Source: Vibrio penaeicida (GTDB lineage: Bacteria; Pseudomonadota; Gammaproteobacteria; Enterobacterales; Vibrionaceae). From it: a stretch of 64,000 bases of DNA. How positions within the stretch are numbered: position 1 is the stretch's first letter; every line of letters starts with the position of its first letter. Location of the stretch: assembly GCF_030689305.1 (NCBI RefSeq), contig NZ_JAUYVM010000001.1:372001-436000 (forward strand), written 5' to 3'. Under the pieces are notes generated by a model. The model was not told where the DNA came from. It did not search any database and worked only from the letters and a program-made list of their open reading frames with translations. Below, one piece after another: positions 11,280-19,514 of this stretch. Both the position numbers and the translations under genes were made by a program.

Positions 11280-11296
11280 TTGAGAACCATGAAAAA

Positions 11297-11324
11297 ACGG
11301 TAAGCAGATAATACTGCCTACCGT
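11297..11324 (-). terminator. Terminator between the kinase gene and the ABC-3C operon
   Basis: Stem ACGGTAAGCAG / CTGCCTACCGT with one mismatch and a 6-base loop. Six A residues on the plus strand give a T-run for the minus strand, so it mainly ends the ABC-3C operon. Confidence 0.75.
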
Positions 11325-11343
11325 CCGTAATAAACTCAGTTAC

Positions 11344-13164
11344 CTAGTTAATCAACCCATAGTCATCAACCAATTCACGATCAACTAGTTTAAAGTTTGA
11401 AAGCTCTAGATTGAGCCAATGAGTTTCAGGGATGTGTTCCATTAAAATAACTTGAATACCTCCCTTATCTTTCATTGCTTCGACATACATGTCAATTTCT
11501 TTCAATGCTAGATCTAGACTGGCGATATCATCAGAGTTCTCCAACGTATAAGGAGTACTTACCTGATCAAAAATTAAAAAATGTGCAAGCCAAGGAACAG
11601 AGTTCTCTCTCGCTACTTTATGCAGAGCCATGAAGTAAGACAAATGCAAGTACAAGTAATTGGATGCACTGCCAATATCAATCATCTTCTCGACCGCTTC
11701 CCCTTCATTAAGAACCAGATTGATAGCACGTTCTTTCTCTAAAAACACAGCTTGGCTGTTCTCATATCCTTTTAGTTTCAGTCGGCTTAAATGCAGGTTG
11801 ATGTACCTATTGAGCTTACCCATAACAAATTCACGTTTAGACTCGATATCTTGAACATAACCACTAAGATCTTCAATTTTCTTGTCAATTTCGGAAAGCT
11901 TCTCTTTGTAATCAGTTGGAATCGAGCGTTCAGAGAAAAGCTCGACTTTCACAGATAGCTTCCCCTGATATCTATATATATCTTTAGGCGAAGATAAAAC
12001 CTTGCTAGTAGCCTTAAGCTTACTTATCTTTACCTTTAGTTCGTCCAACTCTTTCTTCAATTCCTTTGCTTTGGCATTTACATCAACATATAGAGGTGAC
12101 TTCTTCCTTGTTTCCCAACTGTGTTTCACTCCAGATAGCTGTTCTTCTAACGCAAGCAAAAGATCGCTTGTGTGAGTTCCCGGGAGTGTCTCACTATACC
12201 TATCAAGAATGTAATCAATCGGAAGAATAGAATCGCCACTCTCCTTTAAAAGAGATTGATACTTGCTAAAATCTTCATTGAATCGCTTAAACTGCTGTAG
12301 TTTCCGATTTAGCTCTAACTGTTTAGATTCAAGATCTTTGAGTTTGATACCCGCCTCGCTAAATTGTTCTATATTCGATTCGGCTATCGACTTTAAACTG
12401 CTTAATGTTTCTTTCACATCTTCGTTAGGTTTTTCGAGAAGCCCAAGAGAAATTGCTTCTTCTTCTAATTGCTCTACATCTTCCTGAAAATGAAGCTGCT
12501 TTTTCTGCATCACTTCTGAGCGTTGCTCTAAGCTTGAGCGATTCCGTTTGAGCTTCTCAAGACGTTCAGTGATAATTGCACCTTCACTATCCACAACGCC
12601 TAACGCCATACGAAATGTTCGCTCTATACGTTCGATAGTTTTTAGATCTCCAGGTCTATTATATAAATAGTCAGGTGCAACTAGTGCATTTTGATCTTGA
12701 TAGCAATAGCTCAAAAAATTACGGAAAGATACTTTAGAACCAGCCTTTACGGTCCTACCACCATAGGGAACTTTCAGCTCACCATCCAAGCCAAAAAACT
12801 TATCTAGCACTTTCTTTAGCGTATCAACTTTCATGTTGTTATAAGGAAGTTCTGGTATTTGGCCTTGATCTGAAAAATAAGCTTCCTTTGTCTCACCTGC
12901 ATGGTAGGCAGGTCTCGCAATAGTTATATCACCATCACTTGTTTGTAATTTCAGTCCATACCAAGAGGACTTATCATCAATATTATGCTTGGATATACCG
13001 TCCGCCTTCGAGGAAAGCAAACAGTAGTCAATAATATGGAGAATTGAAGACTTACCCTTGCCTGACTCACCAGTAATTACGTTAACTGAATTAGTTGATA
13101 ACTCAAGGTTACGGAGATTACCATTTTTCTGCCAGATTAATATATTTTTTATTTGAATAGTCAT
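11344..13164 (-). CDS. ABC-3C system ATPase (DUF3732, SMC/Rad50-like)
   Basis: This 606-residue ABC-type ATPase resembles the ATPase of three-component ABC conflict systems. Walker A is GESGKGKSSILH (about 32-43). Long coiled-coil stretches occupy about 190-450 (for example LEKLKRNRSSLEQRSEVMQK). The C-terminal half carries the signature-like IGSASNYLYLHLSYFMALHK, the Walker B-like FLIFDQVSTPY and the H-loop-like VILMEH. The GSASN and DQxSxP region is characteristic of DUF3732. Relatives are proposed to sense invading nucleic acid and license a nuclease effector. The gene is last in a three-gene operon and its start overlaps the previous stop by four bases (ATGA). Function in this host is untested. 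Confidence 0.85.
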   Translation of the reverse strand: MTIQIKNILIWQKNGNLRNLELSTNSVNVITGESGKGKSSILHIIDYCLLSSKADGISKHNIDDKSSWYGLKLQTSDGDITIARPAYHAGETKEAYFSDQGQIPELPYNNMKVDTLKKVLDKFFGLDGELKVPYGGRTVKAGSKVSFRNFLSYCYQDQNALVAPDYLYNRPGDLKTIERIERTFRMALGVVDSEGAIITERLEKLKRNRSSLEQRSEVMQKKQLHFQEDVEQLEEEAISLGLLEKPNEDVKETLSSLKSIAESNIEQFSEAGIKLKDLESKQLELNRKLQQFKRFNEDFSKYQSLLKESGDSILPIDYILDRYSETLPGTHTSDLLLALEEQLSGVKHSWETRKKSPLYVDVNAKAKELKKELDELKVKISKLKATSKVLSSPKDIYRYQGKLSVKVELFSERSIPTDYKEKLSEIDKKIEDLSGYVQDIESKREFVMGKLNRYINLHLSRLKLKGYENSQAVFLEKERAINLVLNEGEAVEKMIDIGSASNYLYLHLSYFMALHKVARENSVPWLAHFLIFDQVSTPYTLENSDDIASLDLALKEIDMYVEAMKDKGGIQVILMEHIPETHWLNLELSNFKLVDRELVDDYGLIN

Positions 13165-13604
13165 ATTTTCAATCTTAATAAAGAGTATAATTCGTCAGGT
13201 TCTGAATTTAGAAACGTTGACAAATTTTTCGATGCCAAAGCAATATCATCAAGCTTCTTACCTAAATAGTTATCCGAACTAATCGTGTCGTTTGTGGATG
13301 TCAGGACGCCATCTTCAATAGAGAACAAACCAAGTTCTATCCCCATCGAAATAGCATTTGTAGTAATTATTAGATAGTCAGTAAACTTTTCATTAAACCC
13401 AATAAAGTAATCACTTTTCGAAGTTACTAATTCTTGAGCAGATAGAACCGATGTTCCTTTTCGCTTTAGATAGTTTCTTATTTTCTTATCAAAAGCCAAA
13501 GGTATTATTAAGTAGGCATTGGCTACATTTAACGAGCCAAGATAAGATAGCACTGACTGTATAGCTAACAACCCAATAGCTTCATTATTTAACACCCTAT
13601 TCAT
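13161..13604 (-). CDS. ABC-3C system middle component
   Basis: This 147-residue protein begins MNRVLNNEAIGLLAIQSVLS and contains AYLIIPLAFDKKIRNYLKRKG, the pattern of ABC-3C middle-component families (short helical proteins starting with a neighbourhood around NEPAL/NxxA and a LPL..hk.R segment). It lies between the nuclease-like gene and the ATPase gene with ATGA overlaps on both sides, the diagnostic position for this component. It presumably links the ATPase to the effector. The primary sequence alone is weakly conserved; position and pattern together make the call. Confidence 0.75.
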   Translation of the reverse strand: MNRVLNNEAIGLLAIQSVLSYLGSLNVANAYLIIPLAFDKKIRNYLKRKGTSVLSAQELVTSKSDYFIGFNEKFTDYLIITTNAISMGIELGLFSIEDGVLTSTNDTISSDNYLGKKLDDIALASKNLSTFLNSEPDELYSLLRLKI

Positions 13605-14803
13605 TTAGTGCCACCGTAGACTTTTTTCCAATCCTTTCGCCAACCAATCCAAAGCAAATCAGATAATTCCATACCTTTTCCAATAACCATCGGCTGCGCT
13701 AAGATGGAGTTAGACACAACCAAATTTGTATCTTCCAAGTTATATAAACAGTTTCTAGCGAGAGTCATGTGAACTTGCTCATTACTAATATCTTGCCCGT
13801 TATAATTCCGTTTATGTAGAGTTCTCCAAGATGAATATAACTCTTCATTTACCGCCTCATCTTCTGTCGTACTGAATTCTCCTTCAGAAATCATTTTCTG
13901 AATAAACATAGATGTAGCTGCATATTCCATTGCATATTCAACAATATCATCACCATCTATATTTATATCTTCTAACTGCTTAGCAAATACGCCATCTTTA
14001 GGATTGATATTATTTATATTTTTAAAACCATGATAACTCGAAAAATCAACTTTCCTGTCTTGGGATAGTTTAATAATTCGGTCAAACTGAAACTCTTTCC
14101 TAAATGTATCAAAGTCAATATTCAGTTTATTACCACTCTTAATTAATTCATATTTCTTTTTCCTATAGATACCAATCAACTGATAGACGACATCTAACGA
14201 CTTACTATTGTCAATTGAGAAGTATTCAATCTTTCTTCTCAGTCTTTCGAAAATATCTGTCAAAGAGAATATAAAGACGATCTTGCTAAACAGTCTCTCT
14301 TTTTGTTCTGAGGTCAAACTATCAACATAATCAACATATTTTTTAACGGGGTTCTCTGCTGCGCCTTCTTCCTTAGCAGATGCTTTTTTATCTATATCAG
14401 CCTTGATTGAAGAGATTGTTGCTTCGATATCAGTTAAATTGATGGTAGTTTGATCTAACTGCTCAACAAGACCTTTTCTTATTGTTTTCTTCTTATTTGT
14501 GAAAAAGATAAGTTGAATATCATCATCTGAAATACATTCAAGAGCCCTGCTCCAGTTGTAAAGAGTTTTCCAAAGGTCTAAGTCTCTATTTGTTACAGCT
14601 TCAGTCTCATCAACAGAGTGTTTAACTTGAATTAAGGCTTTACCGCCGTGAATTCTCTCATGGTGAACATCATCTATAACTTCAAGACCAACACTTTCTC
14701 CTTGTTTCATATCAATGAGATATTCAAGGCACACAAGATCTTGGTAGTCGAAACCCAACTGGCTTTTATCAGCAGCTACCTGTTCAAAAAAATCATCTGA
14801 CAT
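13601..14803 (-). CDS. ABC-3C system effector with DUF4297/Cap4-like nuclease domain
   Basis: This 400-residue protein starts at the ATG at 14803, with GAGG five bases upstream; an in-frame TTG one codon earlier is less likely. The N-terminus reads LGFDYQDLVCLEYLIDMKQG, then VGLEVIDDVHHERIHGG and LIQVKHS. The E(V)IDD...QVKH arrangement is a PD-(D/E)XK nuclease pattern as found in DUF4297 and Cap4-type dsDNA endonucleases. The rest is a helical C-terminal region of the kind found in ABC-3C partner proteins, ending in LLWIGWRKDWKKVYGG. It is first in the operon, suggesting it is the effector. The 256-bp gap upstream holds divergent promoters for this operon and for the complete miaE. Nuclease activity is inferred. 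Confidence 0.75.
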   Translation of the reverse strand: MSDDFFEQVAADKSQLGFDYQDLVCLEYLIDMKQGESVGLEVIDDVHHERIHGGKALIQVKHSVDETEAVTNRDLDLWKTLYNWSRALECISDDDIQLIFFTNKKKTIRKGLVEQLDQTTINLTDIEATISSIKADIDKKASAKEEGAAENPVKKYVDYVDSLTSEQKERLFSKIVFIFSLTDIFERLRRKIEYFSIDNSKSLDVVYQLIGIYRKKKYELIKSGNKLNIDFDTFRKEFQFDRIIKLSQDRKVDFSSYHGFKNINNINPKDGVFAKQLEDINIDGDDIVEYAMEYAATSMFIQKMISEGEFSTTEDEAVNEELYSSWRTLHKRNYNGQDISNEQVHMTLARNCLYNLEDTNLVVSNSILAQPMVIGKGMELSDLLWIGWRKDWKKVYGGTK

Positions 14804-15059
14804 CAAAGCCTCAACAACGTCTATTCATAGGATTGAGTATATCTATCGCACTCTCTGTGCAAAAACCGAGCACACAGACCATACTACTGTAGATTCATAT
14901 TAACTATAAAAAAATATATGAACCCTGAGGATTATCAATAAAATACTGACTATTGATGGAGAGGTACAAACAACAGAAGTGTTTCTAACTTTAATACAAA
15001 CACCTAAACAAAGTTAACATGGTATAGTTGATACATCTGATTTTGGGACATATCAATAG

Positions 15060-15827
15060 ATGTACGACAAAAAATTATTAGAACCAATCAACAACTTCCT
15101 AAAATGCTCAACACCTGACTCTTGGATTGAAGAAGCTCGTAAGCCAGAAAACCTATCCGTGATTTTACGAGATCATTTACTATGCGAATTGAAAGCTTCG
15201 CAGAGTGCCGTTTTCCTTCTTAAACGCTATGTTTTAACCGATGAAGGTAAAGAGCAGATTACTCAATTGGTTGAGCCATATGAGCACTTTGCTTACAAAG
15301 GTATTGGCAGCCTTGAAACGCTAAAAGGCAAGAGCAACATTTTTAAATCAATCAAGCCCAAAGATGGCAGTGCCTACGGGCAGGATATGATTGATAAGAT
15401 GGTTCTACTGATTCGAGAAGAGCTACACCACTTCTATCAAGTGTTAGAAATCATCGAAGAGCAAGGTTTAGAGTATCGTCCTATTACGGCAAGTCGTTAC
15501 GCTAAGGGAATGATTAAGCATATCCGTACTTTTGAGCCAGCAGCGCTTATTGATAAGCTGATTATTGGTGCATTCATTGAAGCCCGTTCTTGTGAACGAT
15601 TTGCTAAACTTGCACCGTTCCTTGATGAGCCAATTCAAAAATTCTACATCTCATTGCTACGCTCAGAAGCACGGCACTACCAAGACTACTTGGAACTCGC
15701 AGAGCAGATTGCAGGTGAAGCTATTTCAGAGCGTATTGGACACTTCGCTAATGTTGAAGCTGAATTAATTACCTCTGACGATTCAGAATTTCGCTTCCAC
15801 TCTGGCGCACCAAAACTGGCTGCGTAG
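15060..15827 (+). CDS. miaE: MiaE, complete copy carried by the island
   Basis: This full-length 255-residue tRNA-(ms2io6A) hydroxylase adds a hydroxyl to the isopentenyl group of ms2i6A37 in tRNAs that read UNN codons, using a carboxylate-bridged di-iron centre. Ligand motifs are present: CELKASQSA, EELHHFYQVLE (ExxH), IEARSCERFAKL and SEARHYQDYLELAEQ (ExxH). By eye it shares well over half of its residues with the broken resident copy but differs throughout, so it is a diverged homologue, not a recent duplication. It has its own upstream region (14804-15059) and a downstream hairpin. It is intact and probably supplies the function lost by the insertion. Confidence 0.93.
   Translation: MYDKKLLEPINNFLKCSTPDSWIEEARKPENLSVILRDHLLCELKASQSAVFLLKRYVLTDEGKEQITQLVEPYEHFAYKGIGSLETLKGKSNIFKSIKPKDGSAYGQDMIDKMVLLIREELHHFYQVLEIIEEQGLEYRPITASRYAKGMIKHIRTFEPAALIDKLIIGAFIEARSCERFAKLAPFLDEPIQKFYISLLRSEARHYQDYLELAEQIAGEAISERIGHFANVEAELITSDDSEFRFHSGAPKLAA
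15181..15196 (+). repeat. Degenerate internal copy of the 16-bp repeat in the complete miaE
   Basis: TATGCGAATTGAAAGC differs from the flanking repeats at three positions and lies at the same codons (LCELKA). It could be a second integration site, or simply reflect coding conservation. Confidence 0.5.
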
Positions 15828-15850
15828 CATAAAAAAACAACAAAACAGGT

Positions 15851-15903
15851 AGCAATATGCACGGTGACTCTTCTAAAGGCTGAGTTGTGCATATTGCTTT
15901 TTT
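15851..15903 (+). terminator. Long hairpin with T-run after the complete miaE
   Basis: A perfect 12-bp inverted repeat AGCAATATGCAC (15851-15862) / GTGCATATTGCT (15887-15898), followed by TTTTT. The 24-base loop contains a further ACTC/GAGT pair. It fits a terminator for the complete miaE. A related sequence, GTGCATATCGC, occurs at the left island end (9752-9762). Confidence 0.65.
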
Positions 15904-16028
15904 GCCCGAACTTGACTTTTTCAAAAATAAATCTATCCCCTTGTTTTAGTTGAATAATTAATTTCGACAACTGTTCATTTTGGTCAGCTTTTTATCTGTT
16001 TTTCGAGAGTTTCAATATTCCCAAGATT

Positions 16029-16044
16029 TGTGTGAACTGAAAGC
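16029..16044 (+). repeat. Right 16-bp direct repeat (attR-like)
   Basis: TGTGTGAACTGAAAGC, identical to 9730-9745, at the exact position where the reading frame resumes the resident MiaE sequence (CELKAGQSAMYL). Confidence 0.85.
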
Positions 16045-16672
16045 TGGTCAATCAGCGATGTATTTGATTCGGAAATATGCTGTAGACAAAGACAGTGCTC
16101 ATACCCTATTAGACTGGTTTAAACCGTATGAGGACTTTGCCTATCGCAAAATAGGAACCATTGAAACGCTCAAGGGTAAAAGTAGTATCTCAAAAGCAAT
16201 AAAAGCGAAAGTAGACTCCCCTTACAGCCAAGATCTCATCGATAAAATGGTGTTGTTGATAAAAGAAGAACTCCATCACTTCTATCAAGTTCTTGAAATC
16301 ATGGCGAATCGTGGGATCACTTATCGGAATGAATCTGCTAGTCGCTATGCTAAAGGGCTACTTTCGCATATGAAGACTCATGAGCCAGAAACGTTAATTG
16401 ATAAGTTGATAATAGGTGCCTATATCGAGGCTCGCTCATGCGAGCGTTTTGCTAAATTGGCTCCACATATGGAAGACGATATTAGCAAGTTTTATGTTTC
16501 TCTACTGCGCTCAGAAGCTCGTCACTACCAAGACTACTTATCATTAGCGGAGCAGATTGCTGGAAAAGATATTACAGAGAGAGTGGTATTTTTTGGCAAA
16601 GTTGAAGCTGAATTAATTACAACCCCAGACAAAGAGTTCAAGTTTCATAGCGGTATTCCTAATAGGATATAG
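16029..16672 (+). pseudogene. miaE: 3' fragment of the resident miaE
   Basis: From the right repeat the frame encodes CELKAGQSAMYLIRKYAVDK through to the MiaE C-terminus (EFKFHSGIPNRI, TAG). It includes EELHHFYQVLE, IEARSCERFAKLAP and SEARHYQDYLSLAEQ. About 50 N-terminal residues are missing; they are in the fragment at 9594-9749. The frame continues upstream into island DNA to a TTG at 15980, giving a chimeric 230-codon ORF with no good ribosome binding site. Because the reading frame is undamaged, the insertion is probably recent, or precise excision restores the gene. Confidence 0.9.
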
Positions 16673-16676
16673 ACAA

Positions 16677-16705
16677 AAAGCCCGCCATCTTGGCGGGCTT
16701 TCCGA
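16677..16705. terminator. Bidirectional terminator between miaE and pyrF
   Basis: Perfect stem AAAGCCCGCC / GGCGGGCTTT with loop ATCTT, just after the miaE stop and 3' of convergent pyrF. Confidence 0.85.
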
Positions 16706-16777
16706 ATTCAGTATAAACGACTAGAAAAACCTAACATCGGGCTAAACACAATCTTTAGATTCCAATCAACGTTAGCT

Positions 16778-17473
16778 TTAAACCAAAGATTGATTAATGT
16801 TTGCAAGAACATTCGCTGGGTCAAGTGCTTGAGTTATCGGTCTGCCAATAACTAGGTAATCAGACCCTGCTTCAATAGCCTCAACTGGCGTCATTATTCT
16901 CTTTTGGTCACCAATGGCAGCACCTGCAGGGCGAATACCTGGAGTAACCAGTTTGAACTCTTTCCCTAGTTCTGATTTCAACATCGATGATTCTTGCGCA
17001 GAGCACACTACACCATCCAAACCAGCGTTTTTAGTCAGACTCGCCAAGCGAACAACCTGTTCCTGAGGCGCAATATCCAAACCGACTCCTGCAAGGTCGG
17101 ATTGTTCCATACTTGTTAGTACAGTAACACCAATCAACAGTGGACGATCTTTACCATAAGGCTCAAGTATTTCACGAGAAGCACTCATCATGCGCTCACC
17201 ACCACTTGCATGGACATTTACCATCCATACACCTAATTCAGCAGCCGCTCGTACCGCTTTTGAACAAGTGTTTGGGATGTCGTGGAACTTAAGGTCCAGA
17301 AATACTGAGAAACCTCTCTTATGGAGCTCACGAACAAATTCAGGACCAAACAGAGTAAACATCTCTTTGCCAACTTTCAGACGGCACGAACTTGGGTCAA
17401 TCTTATCAACAAACGCTAATGCATCCGCTTTTTTGTCATAATCAAGTGCTACGATGATTTTCTGGTCGATCAC
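16778..17473 (-). CDS. pyrF: Orotidine 5'-phosphate decarboxylase
   Basis: This 231-residue TIM-barrel enzyme converts OMP to UMP in pyrimidine synthesis. It shows the family's catalytic segment [12 protein letters not shown] (Asp-Lys-Asp tetrad), [10 protein letters not shown] at the N-terminus, VTPGIRPAG and YLVIGRPIT near the phosphate site. The start codon is GTG at 17473. It lies downstream of lapB by about 75 bases, the same order as in E. coli (lapA-lapB-pyrF). Confidence 0.97.
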   Translation of the reverse strand: MIDQKIIVALDYDKKADALAFVDKIDPSSCRLKVGKEMFTLFGPEFVRELHKRGFSVFLDLKFHDIPNTCSKAVRAAAELGVWMVNVHASGGERMMSASREILEPYGKDRPLLIGVTVLTSMEQSDLAGVGLDIAPQEQVVRLASLTKNAGLDGVVCSAQESSMLKSELGKEFKLVTPGIRPAGAAIGDQKRIMTPVEAIEAGSDYLVIGRPITQALDPANVLANINQSLV

Positions 17474-17549
17474 TTTTCTCTCCTAATTGTATTTCGTCTG
17501 CATACAGACACTAAACCACCGCTCATTAAGCGGTGGTCTTTAAATCCTG

Positions 17550-18719
17550 CTATTCGCCATCTAACCCGCGAATCGGCTTAATGGTACCCCAACCTTTGCA
17601 AGATGGACAATGCCAATACAAAGAGCGGGTAGAAAAACCACACTTCCTACATCGATGATGAGGTTTTACTTTAAGCTGCTCACCCACCATTCCCTGTAGC
17701 GTTGTTAAGCTCTCTTTTGCTCTTCCATCTTCAGCTTCCTCAAGATGATAATCCATCAATCGATAAAAGCCTTTCATTGTTGGGTTCTTAACAAGTTGCC
17801 TCGTTAATAAAGTCTGTGCCGCCGCAACACCATCGTGATTTGCCACAAGCTGAGCAAGCATAAGTTCTGCAGATACCCCTGCTTTTTTCTCAATACAACG
17901 ATGTAAAAATGCGAGCAAATCGCCTTCTCTATCTAGCTTTTGGTAACATTCCGCAATGGTAGGTAATACCTGCCCTACAAAATCGATATCTTGATCAATA
18001 ACCTGCTCTAAATAACGAACTGTATTTATGTAATCTTCTTGAGAAAGGTATATTTTACCTAGCGTGATACTTGCCCTAACACAACGAGAGTCTTCTGTTA
18101 GAGCTTTCTTGAGGAGATTAATCGATTTCTTGGTATTTCCCTCCCCCTGCTCTTGCATAGCCAATTCACAATAGTAGTGGGCAATATCTTTTTTGATTCG
18201 CTTCCTGCCTAATTTAACCAATGCTGAAGCGTATTCGATAGCTTTACTCCACTCTCTGGTTTGTTGGAATATGACGACCAGTTGATGAAGGGCTGCTTCT
18301 CGGTGATCAGGCTCGTCCAAAAGCTGCATAAATATCTTTTCTGCACGATCAAGGAGACCTGATACCATAAAATCCTTCGCGAGCTGCTGAAGAGCGATAT
18401 TTTTTTGATCGATGGTTAAACCAGGACGAGAGATAAGATTTTGGTGAATACGAATAGCTCGATCAACTTCACCACGTGATCGGAAAAGGTTCCCTAACGC
18501 TAAATGCGTGTCAATCGTTTCATCGTCGACCTGGAGAAGCTCGATAAAGTGGTCGACCGCTTTGTCTGATTGATCAGAAAGTAAGAGGTTTAAACCCGTA
18601 ACGTACTGTCGGGAAATTTGATTAGATTGTTTCTGCTTATCGAAATTCGAACTGCGATTACCCATGTACCAACCATAGGCAGCGGCAATCGGTAACAACA
18701 AGAAGAGAAGTTCAAGCAT
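17550..18719 (-). CDS. lapB: Lipopolysaccharide assembly protein LapB (YciM)
   Basis: This 389-residue inner-membrane protein has one N-terminal membrane segment (LELLFLLLPIAAAYGWYMG), a series of TPR-like repeats (about 35-350) and a C-terminal rubredoxin-like zinc knuckle with two CxxC pairs (CRKCGF and CPSC). LapB restrains LPS synthesis by promoting FtsH-dependent degradation of LpxC. Length is identical to E. coli LapB. It follows lapA with a gap of only 11 bases, forming an operon with it. Confidence 0.96.
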   Translation of the reverse strand: MLELLFLLLPIAAAYGWYMGNRSSNFDKQKQSNQISRQYVTGLNLLLSDQSDKAVDHFIELLQVDDETIDTHLALGNLFRSRGEVDRAIRIHQNLISRPGLTIDQKNIALQQLAKDFMVSGLLDRAEKIFMQLLDEPDHREAALHQLVVIFQQTREWSKAIEYASALVKLGRKRIKKDIAHYYCELAMQEQGEGNTKKSINLLKKALTEDSRCVRASITLGKIYLSQEDYINTVRYLEQVIDQDIDFVGQVLPTIAECYQKLDREGDLLAFLHRCIEKKAGVSAELMLAQLVANHDGVAAAQTLLTRQLVKNPTMKGFYRLMDYHLEEAEDGRAKESLTTLQGMVGEQLKVKPHHRCRKCGFSTRSLYWHCPSCKGWGTIKPIRGLDGE

Positions 18720-18730
18720 TCAATGTTGCC

Positions 18731-19003
18731 TTAGGCGTTACTTTGTTGCTTCTCTATCGCTGGCTGTTTGTTAAGTTGCTTCTTCAGCTTACGAATGGTG
18801 AGTTTGTACTTAAATTGTAAACTACCAAAAATAAGAGCCGATAAACTAAATCCTACAACAAACACCAAGCCTAAGAGTAATGATAGATGAAATTCGCCTT
18901 TAGCAAGTAAATAGTTAAATGATACAACTTGCTGATTTTGAGCACCTAATGCTAAGGCGATCAGTACAAGAGCAATCACCAAGATTATTTTTATAATTTT
19001 CAT
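18731..19003 (-). CDS. lapA: Lipopolysaccharide assembly protein LapA (YciS)
   Basis: This 90-residue inner-membrane protein has two hydrophobic helices (residues 1-22 and about 40-62) and a basic C-terminal segment (QFKYKLTIRKLKKQLNKQ). It is a DUF1049 family member. It is co-transcribed with lapB, and the pair acts in LPS assembly control. Size and position match E. coli. Confidence 0.93.
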   Translation of the reverse strand: MKIIKIILVIALVLIALALGAQNQQVVSFNYLLAKGEFHLSLLLGLVFVVGFSLSALIFGSLQFKYKLTIRKLKKQLNKQPAIEKQQSNA

Positions 19004-19101
19004 AAATCACTACTCCGGAATAAGCTTAAGGGTTAGATTATGCAGGAAATTGAATTATCAAACCATCCAGAATCGATGGAATATGAGTAATTTAATTATA
19101 A

Positions 19102-19133
19102 AAAAGCGGCATACGAGATGCATGCCGCTTTTC
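19102..19133 (-). terminator. Terminator after ihfB
   Basis: Inverted repeat AAAAGCGGCAT / ATGCCGCTTTT (loop about 9 bases) with T-run on the minus strand, 19 bases from the ihfB stop. Confidence 0.8.
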
Positions 19134-19151
19134 TATAACACCAAAAGGTGA

Positions 19152-19436
19152 TTAGCCGTGGATATTTACGCGTTCACGCAATTCTTTACCCGGCTTAAAG
19201 TGAGGGACATACTTGCCTTCCAGCTCAACTTTTTCACCAGTTTTAGGATTACGACCCATTCTTGGCTCTCGATAGTGCAGTGAGAAACTACCGAAACCAC
19301 GGATTTCAATACGATCTCCGCTCTCTAGGGTTGACGCCATATGTTCAAGTATATCCTTGACGGCATCTTCTACTTCTTTTGCAGAAAGATGTGTTTGCTG
19401 CGCGCAGAGTCTTTCAATTAGTTCAGACTTAGTCAT
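19152..19436 (-). CDS. ihfB: Integration host factor subunit beta
   Basis: This 94-residue DNA-bending protein starts at [11 protein letters not shown] (ATG at 19436). An upstream in-frame start would add MRGT and is not family-like. It has the HU/IHF signature [20 protein letters not shown] with the DNA-intercalating Pro in the beta arm. IHF acts with IhfA in nucleoid organisation, site-specific recombination and transcription. It lies downstream of rpsA, as in other gammaproteobacteria. Confidence 0.97.
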   Translation of the reverse strand: MTKSELIERLCAQQTHLSAKEVEDAVKDILEHMASTLESGDRIEIRGFGSFSLHYREPRMGRNPKTGEKVELEGKYVPHFKPGKELRERVNIHG

Positions 19437-19482
19437 AGTTCCCCTCATTTCAATGGTATCAAAAAGGCACTTATCGAAAAAA

Positions 19483-19503
19483 AGGGAGCCTAATGGCTCC
19501 CCT
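19483..19503 (-). terminator. Terminator between rpsA and ihfB
   Basis: Stem GGGAGCC / GGCTCCC with loop TAAT, followed on the minus strand by T7. Confidence 0.8.
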
Positions 19504-19514
19504 TAAGCGATTTC

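Larger units (their letters stand above)
9730..16044. mobile_element. 6.3-kb genomic island inserted in miaE, flanked by 16-bp direct repeats
   Basis: The segment between identical repeats TGTGTGAACTGAAAGC (9730-9745 and 16029-16044) separates the two halves of one miaE gene. Cargo: an ADP-ribosyltransferase-like gene and a kinase gene on the plus strand, an ABC-3C operon on the minus strand, and a complete diverged miaE on the plus strand at the right end. Parts of the cargo (13.1-15.0 kb) are visibly more AT-rich than the flanks, which fits horizontal transfer. No integrase, transposase or recombination-directionality gene is visible. The element therefore moves by a factor in trans, has lost its recombinase, or arrived by homologous recombination. 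The bounds are firm; the mechanism is inference. Confidence 0.85.

Noticed and set aside
15851..15898. Integron attC-type site
   Set aside because: The hairpin lacks the RYYYAAC/GTTRRRY core boxes, and no integron integrase or cassette array is present.
15060..16672. Simple tandem duplication of miaE as explanation for two miaE-like sequences
   Set aside because: The 3' copy lacks exactly the segment found at 9594-9749, and joining at the 16-bp repeat restores it; the complete copy is diverged throughout.
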